Shown: positions 8,086 through 17,737, counted from the first letter of the stretch. The stretch is DNA of 64,000 bases from Bacteroidota bacterium (GCA_023428755.1 JAEYWX010000022.1:86229-150228), one strand, 5' to 3'. The notes: generated by a model not told the origin, from the letters alone. Made by a program: numbers and translations.

Positions 8086-9702
8086 TTAATGGCCTCCACC
8101 ACCGATCTGGTTGTCGAAATCAAGCCCCTGCGATTTTAAAATCGACTTCAGCTTCATTGCGATCAAAGCCAGTAATCCAAAGCATAACGCTGCAAGTAAA
8201 TACGAGTAGTGAATACCAATGGCCGGGATATCGCCCAGTGAACCCTGGAACGGCGGAATGATGGCGCCACCTAAAATCATCATGATGAGCAAGGCAGAAC
8301 CCTGGCTGGTGTATTTGCCTAAGCCGCCAACACCTAATGAGAAAATACATGGCCACATCACCGAGCAGAATAAACCGCCGGCCATAAATGCATATACTGA
8401 AAGTAATCCGTTGGTGAATACGCCGATCAACATAGCTACCATTGCTAACACAGAAACGGTTACCAATGTTTTCACTGGTTTTTCCTGTCCATAGAAGAAA
8501 GCACCAATAGCGATCATTACACAAACAGCATATAAAAACAGATCAGAAATATCATTTCCGTAGATGTAGTTTACAAAGAGGATGATGGCAAATGCAATAA
8601 ATGGTACAACGATCATGGCCAGTATTTTACTGGTGCCTTTCAAATTAAATACACTTACAGCACCTGTCCAGCGACCAATCATTAAACTTCCCCAATACAG
8701 CGAAACGTATTTTGAAATTTCACTTTCATCCAAACCTGTTGCGTTAAAATAACCGGGCACTTTTAAGAGAGCACCAAAATTATTATCGATGGTTACTTCC
8801 ACACCCACGTACACAAAAATGGCAATCATCCCAAAAATGAGCTGCGGATATTTCATGGCTCCCCAACCATCATTATTACTGATCGCTTTTTTGTTTGAAA
8901 TAAGTAATACCAGAATCACGGCAAGAATAATTGCAATAAGCAAGGTTAGTTTGGGAACATCGGTCAGCATGCCTACAACGATTGTTGCAACCACCAACCC
9001 TGTCATTACAAGTAGAGAAGCAGATGCTTTGTTTTCTTTTTCCACTTTTGATTCGCTGGTGCCTGCCGGAAGTTTTGAAAATGTAAAGAAGATGGCAACA
9101 GCAGCAAATACAGCCGCTACGATCATATACAACGTGTTGATGTTGGTAACCGTTACTTCTGCTACTTCACCACCTACCGATCCAAACAGGAAGAAGCTAA
9201 CGATGATAGGCCCCAGTGTTGTACCAAACGAGTTGATACTGCCACCCATGTTCAAGCGGTGTGATCCGGTTGATGGATCGCCCAGTGCAATTGCAAACGG
9301 TTGCGCAGCTGTTTGCTGCAGCGAAAAACCAAGCGCTACCACAAAAAAGGAAGCAAGAATAGCAGGGAAGGAGTTCGCATTGGCCGATGGAATAATCAGC
9401 AACGCACCAATAACAGAGATCCATAAACCATAGATGATCCCTTTTTTATAGCCAATCTTATTGATAATATCGTACCCAAGGATGTTTGAAGCAAGAAACA
9501 ATACCAATGAACCAAAAAAGTAGGCCACGTAGAACGCCGAGCCAATCAGTTGCGATTCAAATTGGGTTAATTCAAAATGTGTTTTACAAAACGGGATAAA
9601 GATGCTGTTGGAAGCGGCAATAAATCCCCAAAAGAAGAAAACGGTTACAAGGGTGCCTAACGCACCGTAGTTTGTTGGTTGTTTAGTCTGATCCATAATC
9701 AA
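8086..9702 (-). CDS. FHS-type sugar MFS permease (FucP/GluP-like), enlarged central loop
   Basis: Inner-membrane proton-sugar symporter related to L-fucose permease FucP and the Brucella-type glucose/galactose permease. The N-terminal hallmark VFFFWGFIAASNSIFIPF and the LQQTAAQPFAIALGDP segment (helix 4-5 region) are typical. At 538 residues it is about 100 longer than FucP. The excess lies mainly between the two six-helix halves and includes two extra hydrophobic stretches (LLVMTGLVVATIVVGML and LTLLIAIILAVILVLLI), suggesting 14 rather than 12 membrane helices. The start is ATG 9702 or ATG 9696. It heads a two-gene operon with the ROK kinase and is divergent from glgA. Confidence 0.9.
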   Translation of the reverse strand: MIMDQTKQPTNYGALGTLVTVFFFWGFIAASNSIFIPFCKTHFELTQFESQLIGSAFYVAYFFGSLVLFLASNILGYDIINKIGYKKGIIYGLWISVIGALLIIPSANANSFPAILASFFVVALGFSLQQTAAQPFAIALGDPSTGSHRLNMGGSINSFGTTLGPIIVSFFLFGSVGGEVAEVTVTNINTLYMIVAAVFAAVAIFFTFSKLPAGTSESKVEKENKASASLLVMTGLVVATIVVGMLTDVPKLTLLIAIILAVILVLLISNKKAISNNDGWGAMKYPQLIFGMIAIFVYVGVEVTIDNNFGALLKVPGYFNATGLDESEISKYVSLYWGSLMIGRWTGAVSVFNLKGTSKILAMIVVPFIAFAIILFVNYIYGNDISDLFLYAVCVMIAIGAFFYGQEKPVKTLVTVSVLAMVAMLIGVFTNGLLSVYAFMAGGLFCSVMWPCIFSLGVGGLGKYTSQGSALLIMMILGGAIIPPFQGSLGDIPAIGIHYSYLLAALCFGLLALIAMKLKSILKSQGLDFDNQIGGGGH

Positions 9703-9831
9703 TCGTTACAATAGTTTGTTTGCAAAGGCTGAAAGTAAAAAGAAATACTGGAGCGAAAAATTATTTGTTGTTTTTTGGTGTAAGCAAAACTCCTTCCTAT
9801 ATTCAAGCATCATTTCTTATAACTGGTTTCA

Positions 9832-11247
9832 ATGGAAATTCTTCATGTAAGCGCAGAGTGTTATCCTGTAGCAAAGGCAGGTGGTTTGGGCGATGTGGTA
9901 GGTGCATTACCCAAGTACCAGCAGGATGCCGGCCACAATGCCAAAGTGGTAATGCCCATGTACCGCACAAAATTTCTGCTCAACAATGAATGGGATGTAG
10001 TGCACAAGGGCTATACGAATATTGGTGACTATTTCTTTGATTACACCATCATTAAAGAAACAACCAACAAGCTTGGCTTCGGTCTCTATCTCGTAGATGT
10101 TAACGGCTTACTCGATCGTGAAAAGATTTATGGCTATGATGATGATGTGCAACGCTTCACTGCCTTCCAGGTATGTGTGGTGGATTGGCTTGCTTCGTGG
10201 CAGTTTCAACCCGATGTAATGCATGTACACGATTATCATGCCGGGCTTATTCCGTTTATGATGCAGTATTGTTATCGCTACAATCAACTGGCATCGATTC
10301 CTACCGTTCTTACAATACACAATGCACAATACCAGGGTTGGATGACATGGGAACAAAGTGTTTTCCTTCCTCCGTACGACGAATGGAAACGTGGTATGCT
10401 GGAGTGGGGCAATAGTATTAACCCATTGGCAAGCGCTGTAAAATGTGCCACAAAAGTTACAACGGTAAGTAACAGTTACATGGACGAGCTGCGTTACATG
10501 AGCAACGGACTCGAAGCTTTGTTTGAATATGAGAAAGGCAAGTGCAGCGGAATTTTAAACGGAATTGATACGGAAGTGTGGAACCCTGCTTCCGATAAAT
10601 ATATTAAACACGATTACTCACTTGCAACAGTGGAAGAAGGCAAAGCAAAAAACAAAGCCCAGCTTTGCGAAACATTTGGACTTGACGTAAGTAAGCCATT
10701 GTTTGTTTTCATTGGACGTTTGGTTGGTGAAAAAGCAGCCGATCTGTTGCCCGGAGTTATTGGCGATTCATTCTATTACATTGGTCGGCGAATGAATTTT
10801 CTCATTCTCGGCAGTGGTGAAGCCGATGTAGAAGGAAAGCTCAATGGCATGATGTCGATTTCGCAAGGCGATTACAGTTGCTATATTGGTTACAATGAAG
10901 CACTCAGTCATTTGATGTATGCAGGTGCCGATTTTCTGTTAATGCCCAGTCGTGTTGAACCATGTGGTTTGAACCAGATGTATTCCATGCGTTACGGAAC
11001 CGTACCTTTAGTACGCAATACTGGCGGACTTCGTGATACGGTGAAGGATATATTGTTACCCGATGGTTATGGATTGGTGTTTGATAACGCAACGGTGGGT
11101 GAAGTGTGCAATGCGGTGTGGCGTGGTTGCGAATTGTACGCCAACAAAGAAAAATTTGCTGCAGCAAGAGAACGTATGATGCAGTTAGATTTCAGCTGGG
11201 AGTCGAGTGTTCAACAATATCTTGCTTTATACAAAAGTTTGAAATAA
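9832..11247 (+). CDS. glgA: Glycogen synthase (GT5)
   Basis: Transfers glucose from ADP-glucose to the growing alpha-1,4-glucan chain in the cytoplasm. The 471-residue length matches bacterial GlgA. The ADP-glucose site motif KAGGLGDVVGALP is at residues 15-27, HVHDYHAGL near 130, and the C-terminal GT-B part carries FIGRLVGEKAADLL and SRVEPCGLNQMYSMRYG, with the catalytic Glu and the NTGGLRDTV loop. In many GlgA proteins the second motif is GRLxxQKG; here GRLVGEKA is a small variation. glgC follows after 36 bases, so the two genes are probably co-transcribed. No clear TAnnTTTG promoter was found in the 129-base gap upstream. Confidence 0.95.
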   Translation: MEILHVSAECYPVAKAGGLGDVVGALPKYQQDAGHNAKVVMPMYRTKFLLNNEWDVVHKGYTNIGDYFFDYTIIKETTNKLGFGLYLVDVNGLLDREKIYGYDDDVQRFTAFQVCVVDWLASWQFQPDVMHVHDYHAGLIPFMMQYCYRYNQLASIPTVLTIHNAQYQGWMTWEQSVFLPPYDEWKRGMLEWGNSINPLASAVKCATKVTTVSNSYMDELRYMSNGLEALFEYEKGKCSGILNGIDTEVWNPASDKYIKHDYSLATVEEGKAKNKAQLCETFGLDVSKPLFVFIGRLVGEKAADLLPGVIGDSFYYIGRRMNFLILGSGEADVEGKLNGMMSISQGDYSCYIGYNEALSHLMYAGADFLLMPSRVEPCGLNQMYSMRYGTVPLVRNTGGLRDTVKDILLPDGYGLVFDNATVGEVCNAVWRGCELYANKEKFAAARERMMQLDFSWESSVQQYLALYKSLK

Positions 11248-11283
11248 TTTTAATTGCATCGCTACTAAACCTAAACTTGTTAT

Positions 11284-12570
11284 ATGAATACGTCAGCATC
11301 CAAAAGTACATTAGCCGTTATTCTTGGCGGAGGCGCCGGAACCCGTTTATATCCGTTAACAGCAAGCCGTAGTAAACCGGCTGTACCCATTGCAGGTAAA
11401 TACAGGTTGGTTGATATTCCTATTTCCAATTGTATCAATTCAGGTATTAACCGAATGTTTGTGTTAACACAGTTCAACTCTGCATCACTCAATAAACATA
11501 TCAAAAACACATACCACTTCAGTACGTTCAGCAGTGCCTTTGTTGATATTCTTGCTGCTGAACAAACACCGGATAACCCGGGTTGGTACCAGGGTACTGC
11601 CGATGCGGTGCGTCAATGTTTGCGGCATGTACAGCAGCACGATGCGGAGTATGTATTGATCTTATCCGGTGATCAGTTGTATCAAATGGATTTTCAGGAA
11701 ATGATCGCCGAGCATGTTCGCCTGGGCGCTGATATCAGTATTGCTACCATACCTGTTGGCGAAAGGGATGCTCCTGAGTTTGGTATTTTAAAAGCGGATG
11801 CAGATAATCTTATCACTTCCTTTATTGAGAAACCAAAGAAAGAAATACTGGGTGAATGGGTGAGCGATACAGGTAATGATATGCGCAATGCAGGTCGTGT
11901 ATATCTTGCTTCAATGGGCATTTACATTTTCAATAAAAAATTACTCATTGATCTGTTGCAGGATGAATACAAAGACGCTACTGATTTTGGTAAAGAGATT
12001 ATGCCCGCCTCAATCGAAAAATACAAAGTAATAAGTTATCAGTACGATGGTTACTGGACCGATATCGGAAATATTTATTCGTTCTTCGAGGCCAACCTTG
12101 CATTAACGGCAGAGATACCAGATTTTAATTTGTTCGATAATACAAAGCCGGTGTTTACCCGTGCACGGATGTTGCCACCGGCAAAGATCAGCGGCACTAC
12201 ATTGGAACGAACCATTATTGCCGAAGGATCCATCATTCTTGCAAGCCGGATCGAAAACAGTGTGATAGGTATTCGTACACGCATTGGTCATGGTACTACG
12301 GTAGTGAGCAGTTATATTATGGGTGGCGATTATTTTGAAACACTGGAAGAAATGAATCATTCTGCCGAGCGTGGTATTCCAAAAATTGGTATAGGGGAGC
12401 GTTGTTATATCAAGAATACGATCATCGATAAAAACTGCCGTATTGGAAACGATGTACGCATTAATGGTGGCTCTCATTTGCCCAATACTGATCATTCGCT
12501 TTATACAGTGAAGGATGGAATTGTGGTAGTGAAGAAGGGTGCGATTTTACCTGATGGATTTGTGATCTAA
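11284..12570 (+). CDS. glgC: Glucose-1-phosphate adenylyltransferase (ADP-glucose pyrophosphorylase)
   Basis: Makes ADP-glucose from glucose-1-phosphate and ATP, the committed step of glycogen synthesis; usually an allosterically controlled homotetramer. The 428 residues show the nucleotide-binding GGGAGTRLYPLT at 15-26, the substrate loop GTADAVRQCL, the sugar-binding FIEKPK segment and the C-terminal left-handed beta helix (IKNTIIDKNCRIGNDVRING). The gene lies 36 bases after glgA. A weak hairpin (12569-12591) overlaps its stop codon and a longer one follows at 12624-12653, so transcription may be attenuated before the sugar carrier. Confidence 0.96.
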   Translation: MNTSASKSTLAVILGGGAGTRLYPLTASRSKPAVPIAGKYRLVDIPISNCINSGINRMFVLTQFNSASLNKHIKNTYHFSTFSSAFVDILAAEQTPDNPGWYQGTADAVRQCLRHVQQHDAEYVLILSGDQLYQMDFQEMIAEHVRLGADISIATIPVGERDAPEFGILKADADNLITSFIEKPKKEILGEWVSDTGNDMRNAGRVYLASMGIYIFNKKLLIDLLQDEYKDATDFGKEIMPASIEKYKVISYQYDGYWTDIGNIYSFFEANLALTAEIPDFNLFDNTKPVFTRARMLPPAKISGTTLERTIIAEGSIILASRIENSVIGIRTRIGHGTTVVSSYIMGGDYFETLEEMNHSAERGIPKIGIGERCYIKNTIIDKNCRIGNDVRINGGSHLPNTDHSLYTVKDGIVVVKKGAILPDGFVI

Positions 12571-12591
12571 ACTTTTTCCCCGGAAAAGTTT
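12569..12591 (+). terminator. Weak hairpin at the glgC stop codon
   Basis: AAACTTTT (12569-12576) pairs with AAAAGTTT (12584-12591), closed further by TTCC/GGAA. There is no long T run, so it is probably an inefficient terminator or an mRNA 3' end structure. Confidence 0.4.
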
Positions 12592-12611
12592 TACCTACAT
12601 AACGATTGATT

Positions 12612-12656
12612 ATGAACCTAAACAACAGCTTCTTTCAGGGGGAAGAAGCTGTTTGA
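12612..12656 (+). other. Possible 14-codon leader ORF overlapping a hairpin
   Basis: ATG 12612 opens a 14-codon frame (MNLNNSFFQGEEAV) whose TGA (12654-12656) ends 5 bases before the ATG of the sugar carrier. Its second half coincides with a perfect 11-bp hairpin, AACAGCTTCTT (12624-12634) with AAGAAGCTGTT (12643-12653), whose loop carries a purine-rich AGGGGG. This could be a translated leader controlling the carrier, or simply a read-through terminator of glgC. The sequence cannot decide. Confidence 0.35.
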
Positions 12657-12661
12657 TTGCT

Positions 12662-14053
12662 ATGGCTGCAGGAACATCAACAGGCACTTCGTCTACGTCC
12701 GGATTAGTGCCAAAACCCAGACTTACATTCTGGCAGATATTTAATATGAGTTTTGGATTTCTGGGAATTCAATTTGGATTCGCTTTGCAGAACTCAAACG
12801 CAAGTGGCATTCTCCGGAACTATGGTGCTGACGTTGAACATCTGTCGTGGTTTTGGTTGGCTGCGCCTGTTGTTGGTTTGATTGTACAACCCATTGTTGG
12901 GCATTACAGTGATAATACATGGACAAAACTTGGCCGCCGCCGGCCTTATTTTCTTGCAGGAGCCATTCTGTCTTCGGGCGCCTTATGCCTTATGCCCAAT
13001 GCCGGTATTTTAGGAACCATTGCTCCGCTTGTGATTGTTGGTGCAGGATTCCTGATGATCATGGATGCGTGTTTTAATCTTTCTATGGAGCCCTTCCGTG
13101 CATTGGTAGCGGATAATCTGCCCGATTCACAACGCACGTCCGGTTTTTCTATTCAAACATTTTTAATTGGAATAGGTGCTGTATTAGGTTCATGGTTACC
13201 TGCTATTCTTGCGTACTTCGGTGTATCGGAAAGTGCTCCTGATGGAGTGGTGGCCGATAATGTGAAGTATGGTTTTTATATTGGCGCTGCTGTTTTTATT
13301 ACGAGTATTCTTATTACTGTTTTCAAAACAAAAGAGTATCCACCTGCTGAATATGAAATGTATCATGGCAAAAATGAGAGTTATAACAAAGGGTTCGGCA
13401 GCATTTTTACAGATATAAAAAAGATGCCGAAAACGATGAAGCAACTGGGGCTTGTTCAGTTCTTCAGTTGGTTTGCATTGTTTGGTATGTGGGTATTTAC
13501 AACCGATACCATTTCTACACACATCATGGGATTACCCATTGAAGACAGAAGCTCGGATATGTATCGCAAAGCCCAAAGCTGGACAGGTGTCATATTTGGT
13601 GTGTATAATTTAGTGTCGGCCGGATGGGCTTTATGTCTTCCATTTATTGCAAAAAAGATCGGTCGCAAACAAACACATGCACTTTCGTTGTTGATTGGTG
13701 GTATTGGTTTGATCTCTATTTTCTTTGCACCGAATAAAGAGTTTCTCATCTTCTCCATGATATGTGTAGGTATTGCATGGGCAAGTATATTAGCAATGCC
13801 CTATGTTATTCTTTCCAGTTCTATCCCTGCGGGTAAGATGGGTATTTATATGGGCATCTTTAATTTCTTTATCACGTTGCCGCAAATTTTAAATGGGATC
13901 ATCGGCGGACCGATGGTGAAGAATATATACGGAAATCAACCTGTGTATGCAATTATAATGGCGGGTGTATTTATGATCTGTGCTGCCGTTAGTGTTATTT
14001 ACGTGTACGATCCGGGTGCTATTAAAATTAAAGAAGAACAAATAAACGCATAA
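12662..14053 (+). CDS. Sugar MFS transporter, SLC45/GPH-like (maltose or sucrose type)
   Basis: Twelve-helix inner-membrane symporter of the branch that includes plant sucrose carriers and bacterial maltose/maltodextrin transporters. The diagnostic loop DNTWTKLGRRRPYF after helix 3 is present, and the N-terminal helix has FWQIFNMSFGFLGIQFGFAL. It is 463 residues from ATG 12662; an in-frame TTG at 12653 would add three residues and overlap the hairpin, so the ATG is chosen. It stands 91 bases after glgC and only 2 bases before the secreted amylase gene, which indicates co-transcription and points to maltose or short maltodextrins as the imported sugar. Confidence 0.88.
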   Translation: MAAGTSTGTSSTSGLVPKPRLTFWQIFNMSFGFLGIQFGFALQNSNASGILRNYGADVEHLSWFWLAAPVVGLIVQPIVGHYSDNTWTKLGRRRPYFLAGAILSSGALCLMPNAGILGTIAPLVIVGAGFLMIMDACFNLSMEPFRALVADNLPDSQRTSGFSIQTFLIGIGAVLGSWLPAILAYFGVSESAPDGVVADNVKYGFYIGAAVFITSILITVFKTKEYPPAEYEMYHGKNESYNKGFGSIFTDIKKMPKTMKQLGLVQFFSWFALFGMWVFTTDTISTHIMGLPIEDRSSDMYRKAQSWTGVIFGVYNLVSAGWALCLPFIAKKIGRKQTHALSLLIGGIGLISIFFAPNKEFLIFSMICVGIAWASILAMPYVILSSSIPAGKMGIYMGIFNFFITLPQILNGIIGGPMVKNIYGNQPVYAIIMAGVFMICAAVSVIYVYDPGAIKIKEEQINA

Positions 14054-14055
14054 AC

Positions 14056-15912
14056 ATGAAAACAATCTTACTATCAATCAAGTTGCTGTTGCTTGCAGTA
14101 ACTTGTTCGTTTGCGCAAAACAGTTACAATCTTTATCCCGCCAATTGGTGGATCGGGATGAAGTTTAACAAACTGCAGGTGATGATCCATGGTACTGATG
14201 TTGGAAAACATACAGGTTTTGCAATCAGCTACCCCGGTGTTACATTAAACAAGGTGAACAAGTTTAAAAATGCCAATTATGTAATACTGGATGTAACCAT
14301 TTCGCAAACGGCAAAGCCGGGCACCATGGCTATTCGTTCCAAAGCAGCCAATGGGAAAGCAGTGAATTTTGATTTTGCATTGCAATCCCGTCGGCCCGGA
14401 AGAGGATTGGCATTTGCCAATGGTGCTACTTCATCGGATTTGATGTATCTCATCATGCCCGATCGTTTCAGCAATGGCGATCCTTCCAATGATCGTGTGC
14501 CGGGCATGCTTGATCAAACATTACGACGTGATACGGTGTTCAATCGCCACGGAGGCGATCTCAAAGGCATTCAGAATAAATTGGATTACTTACATGATCT
14601 TGGTGTTACAGCGTTGTGGCTGAATCCCGTGATTGAAAACGATATGCCCGAGCGTACTGAACATGGCTATGCGTTTACCAATCATTACCGTGTTGACCGA
14701 AGATTAGGTGGTGATGAAGCTTATAAACAACTCATCAATGCTGCACATGCAAAAGGAATGAAAGTGATCCAGGATGCAGTGTACAATCATGTGGGCCTGC
14801 ATCATGTATTGTTTAAAGATCAGCCCGACAGTACATGGTTTCATCGCTGGCCCAAGTTCACACAAACAAATTACAAGGATCAGATTCTGTTTGATCCTTA
14901 TGCCGCTTCACTTGATAAAAAGATCATGAGCGATGGATGGTTTGTAACATCGATGCCTGATTGGGATCAAAGTAATCCGTTTGTGGCTAATTTTTTAATT
15001 CAGCATGCGGTGTGGACAGTGGAAGAGTATGGCATTGATGGCTGGCGCATTGATACCTATGCTTATAACGATCTTGCATTTATGAATCGCTGCAACAAAG
15101 CGTTGTATGATGAGTATCCTTCCATCAGCATTTTTGGTGAAACATGGGTGCATGGTGTTCCCAATCAAAGTTATTTCTGCGAAAACAATTACAATATCAA
15201 ATACAAAAGTAACCTGCAGGCTACCACCGATTTTCAAACTTTGTTTTATGGAATTCAACCCGCCTGCAATGAAAAGTTTGGCTGGACAGAAGGCGTGAAT
15301 AAACTGTACACCACAACAGCGCAGGACTTTGTGTATAAGAACCCGATGCGGCAGGTGATCTTTTTAGACAACCATGATCTGCCACGTTTTTATTCAGTAG
15401 TGGGAGAAGATACATCGAAGTATAAAATGGCGTTTGCATGGATGCTGACGTTCAGGGGTATTCCACAAATGTATTATGGCAATGAAATTTTAATGACAGG
15501 TTTTACATCGCCCAACGATGGTTATGTACGGCAGGATTTTCCCGGTGGATGGGAAGGCGATAAAGACAATAAGTTTACAGCTGCAGGCAGAACAGAAAAA
15601 GAAAATAAAGTATTTGATTACATCAAACGACTGGCGAATTACCGTAAAACATCGTCTGCTATTAAAACCGGAAAGATGATGCAGTTCTACCCAATCGATG
15701 GTGTGTATGTGTATTTCCGTTACGACGCAAAACAAACGGTGATGTGCGTTATGAATACCAATGCTGAATCAAAGACCATTGATCTTACCCGTTTTGCTGA
15801 ACAGATAAAAGGTTATCAATCGGCATTGGATGTTGCAGTTGGCGTTACATTTCGATTGGAAAAGAATTTACAATTAGTTCCAATGTCGAATCTGGTATTG
15901 GAATTGAAATAA
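14056..15912 (+). CDS. Secreted GH13 alpha-amylase/neopullulanase-like glycosidase
   Basis: Hydrolyses alpha-1,4-glucans (starch, maltodextrins, cyclodextrins). The signal peptide ends at SFAQ (about residue 21), which places the enzyme in the periplasm or at the outer membrane. An N-terminal beta domain of cyclomaltodextrinase type (NWWIGMKFNKLQVMIHG) precedes the GH13 barrel. Catalytic sites are QDAVYNH (region I), GWRIDTYAY (nucleophile Asp), IFGETWVHG (acid/base Glu) and FLDNHDLPR (transition-state Asp). Its 618 residues resemble SusA of Bacteroides. It overlaps functionally with, and is probably translated together with, the upstream MFS carrier. The products would be maltose or short dextrins fed to that carrier and then to MalQ. 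Confidence 0.93.
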   Translation: MKTILLSIKLLLLAVTCSFAQNSYNLYPANWWIGMKFNKLQVMIHGTDVGKHTGFAISYPGVTLNKVNKFKNANYVILDVTISQTAKPGTMAIRSKAANGKAVNFDFALQSRRPGRGLAFANGATSSDLMYLIMPDRFSNGDPSNDRVPGMLDQTLRRDTVFNRHGGDLKGIQNKLDYLHDLGVTALWLNPVIENDMPERTEHGYAFTNHYRVDRRLGGDEAYKQLINAAHAKGMKVIQDAVYNHVGLHHVLFKDQPDSTWFHRWPKFTQTNYKDQILFDPYAASLDKKIMSDGWFVTSMPDWDQSNPFVANFLIQHAVWTVEEYGIDGWRIDTYAYNDLAFMNRCNKALYDEYPSISIFGETWVHGVPNQSYFCENNYNIKYKSNLQATTDFQTLFYGIQPACNEKFGWTEGVNKLYTTTAQDFVYKNPMRQVIFLDNHDLPRFYSVVGEDTSKYKMAFAWMLTFRGIPQMYYGNEILMTGFTSPNDGYVRQDFPGGWEGDKDNKFTAAGRTEKENKVFDYIKRLANYRKTSSAIKTGKMMQFYPIDGVYVYFRYDAKQTVMCVMNTNAESKTIDLTRFAEQIKGYQSALDVAVGVTFRLEKNLQLVPMSNLVLELK

Positions 15913-15913
15913 T

Positions 15914-15958
15914 ACAAATGGGTCTTTCGTGTTGATGTGCGGAGACCCATTTGTCTTT
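15914..15958 (+). terminator. Long-stem hairpin after the amylase gene
   Basis: ACAAATGGGTCT (15914-15925) pairs perfectly with AGACCCATTTGT (15943-15954) over a 17-base loop. The downstream T stretch is short (CTTTCG), so terminator function is likely but not textbook. It ends the glgA-to-amylase group. Confidence 0.55.
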
Positions 15959-15984
15959 CGGGAATAAAACCTTAATCATCAAAT

Positions 15985-16950
15985 ATGAAAGCAGCTATCC
16001 ATACAACGTACGGTCCGCCGGAAGTTGTTAAAATCCTCGACGTACCGAAGCCAACGCCAGCCCCCGATGAATTGCTGGTGAAAGTACACGCCTCCACAGT
16101 TAACAGAACCGATTGTGGATTTCGCAGCGCTGAATATGTTATTTCCCGATTCTGGAGTGGGTTACTAAAACCACGTTATCAAATATTGGGCTGTGAGTTT
16201 GCCGGTGAAGTTGAAGCGGTTGGTGCCAACGTAACATCATTCAAACCCGGCGATAAAGTATTTGGTTATAACGATGTGCAGTTTGGCGGCCATGCAGAAT
16301 ATCTTGTCATAAAAGAAACGGCCGCAGTGGAACATATGCCTGCCGGTTTTCATTATCATGATGCGGCTGCGTTAACTGAAGGGGCACATTATGCATTGTG
16401 CGATTTACGTGCAGCCAACGTAAAAAGCGGAGATGAGGTAATGGTATATGGAGCAACCGGTGCAATTGGTTCTGCTGCAGTACAACTTTTAAAGTATATG
16501 GGCGCCAGCGTTACTGCTGTATGCGGTACAAAGCAGGTTGCTCTTGTACAATCGCTTGGTGCCGATGTGGTGATCGATTACCTGCAAACCGATTTTACCA
16601 GCACCACTGCAACGTTTGATCTCATCTTTGATGCAGTTGGGAAAAGCTCTTTTGCTGTTTGTAAAAAACTCTTAAAGCCGAAAGGAATCTATATATCAAC
16701 AGAACTTGGTAAAGGAGGAGCGAATGTGTTTCTTGCACTGCTTACTCCATTGGGTGGCGGCAGAAAAGTATTATTTCCTTTGCCGGTAATCAGTAAAAAA
16801 GATGTACAGTTTTTAAAAGAACTGGCAGAACAAAAAAAGTTTAAACCGGTGATCGACAGAAGTTATCCGTTAGATGAAATTGTTGCAGCTTATACGTATG
16901 TACACACCGGACAGAAAACAGGCAATGTAATTATTTCCATTGCCTGCTGA
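15985..16950 (+). CDS. Zinc-free MDR-type NAD(P)-dependent oxidoreductase (quinone oxidoreductase-like)
   Basis: Medium-chain dehydrogenase/reductase of the quinone-oxidoreductase/alcohol-dehydrogenase-like group; the substrate is unknown. The 321 residues have the N-terminal GroES-like domain (PTPAPDELLVKVHASTVN, LGCEFAGEVEAVG, FKPGDKVFGY) and the Rossmann motif YGATGAIGSAAVQLLK near residue 156. The structural zinc cysteine cluster of classical alcohol dehydrogenases is absent, as in quinone reductases. It lies between the amylase operon and the convergent GLPGLI gene and is apparently a single-gene unit. Links to sugar metabolism are not evident. Confidence 0.85.
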   Translation: MKAAIHTTYGPPEVVKILDVPKPTPAPDELLVKVHASTVNRTDCGFRSAEYVISRFWSGLLKPRYQILGCEFAGEVEAVGANVTSFKPGDKVFGYNDVQFGGHAEYLVIKETAAVEHMPAGFHYHDAAALTEGAHYALCDLRAANVKSGDEVMVYGATGAIGSAAVQLLKYMGASVTAVCGTKQVALVQSLGADVVIDYLQTDFTSTTATFDLIFDAVGKSSFAVCKKLLKPKGIYISTELGKGGANVFLALLTPLGGGRKVLFPLPVISKKDVQFLKELAEQKKFKPVIDRSYPLDEIVAAYTYVHTGQKTGNVIISIAC

Positions 16951-16975
16951 TTTGTTGATAGTTTTAAAGTAACAG

Positions 16976-17719
16976 CTAAAGCAAACTTGCCCACAAAATC
17001 CTTGCTCCCTCTTTTCCCCAATCGTTCATGGCTTTACTCAAATCTTTTTCATAGACATTCCACGTAACTGTTTTGCCTTTTTGTTTTGGTGCCAGTGAAG
17101 TGGCAGCAGGTTCTTTCAGCTCAACCTTTGTGGCAAACCATGTCATTTGTAAACGAGGTACTGCAAGGCCAAGTATCATACCGGGTAAACCTCCAAAACT
17201 TTCAGGACCGCTGCTTACAGTAATTTCATCTGTATAAAACGCAACAATATAAACACTGTCGCAAATGATGGTGACAGCTTTACGGCATTCAAAGCCGGCA
17301 ATGGTTCTTGTTTCGTTGGTAATGCGCCATTGGTAATTGCGGATACTGTCTTTTATAAGATAGGTCTGTTCAAAAATATCTCGTTGCAATGCGATCTGGT
17401 TGTTACGGATATCTTTTACAACAACATCGCTTTCGCTGGGCTTTCGTCCCCACACGTATTTTCCTACGGGATCTTCTTTCAGTAGCTTGTACATGCTCTT
17501 CTCATTGTTAAATTCCATCACATAGGTTTCGCTAACCATCTTGGGATAGTTTTTTTTCATTTCAACGACCCAGATGTTATCGTCACTTTCTCCTTCAAAT
17601 AATGCAAACTGGTTGGTTCGCTTTTCAAATTCAATGCGTCCGCTGCCAATGAATTTCACCTGGGCATTTGCCAGTAAACCGGCCAATATTATTGTAAGTA
17701 AAATGAAATATTTTTTCAT
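16976..17719 (-). CDS. GLPGLI-family secreted protein
   Basis: GLPGLI proteins (TIGR01200 type) are exported Bacteroidota proteins of unknown function, often encoded next to an outer-membrane beta-barrel receptor. The family motif appears as GGLPGMILGL near residue 180. The signal peptide is MKKYFILLTIILAGLLANAQ. An in-frame TTG at 17728 would add three residues, but the ATG at 17719 gives a proper signal peptide. The mature part has the usual two-cysteine pattern (FECRKAVTIICD). It follows the beta-barrel gene by 18 bases, so the two are probably one operon. Confidence 0.88.
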   Translation of the reverse strand: MKKYFILLTIILAGLLANAQVKFIGSGRIEFEKRTNQFALFEGESDDNIWVVEMKKNYPKMVSETYVMEFNNEKSMYKLLKEDPVGKYVWGRKPSESDVVVKDIRNNQIALQRDIFEQTYLIKDSIRNYQWRITNETRTIAGFECRKAVTIICDSVYIVAFYTDEITVSSGPESFGGLPGMILGLAVPRLQMTWFATKVELKEPAATSLAPKQKGKTVTWNVYEKDLSKAMNDWGKEGARILWASLL

Positions 17720-17737
17720 GCTATGCAATTAATAAGG

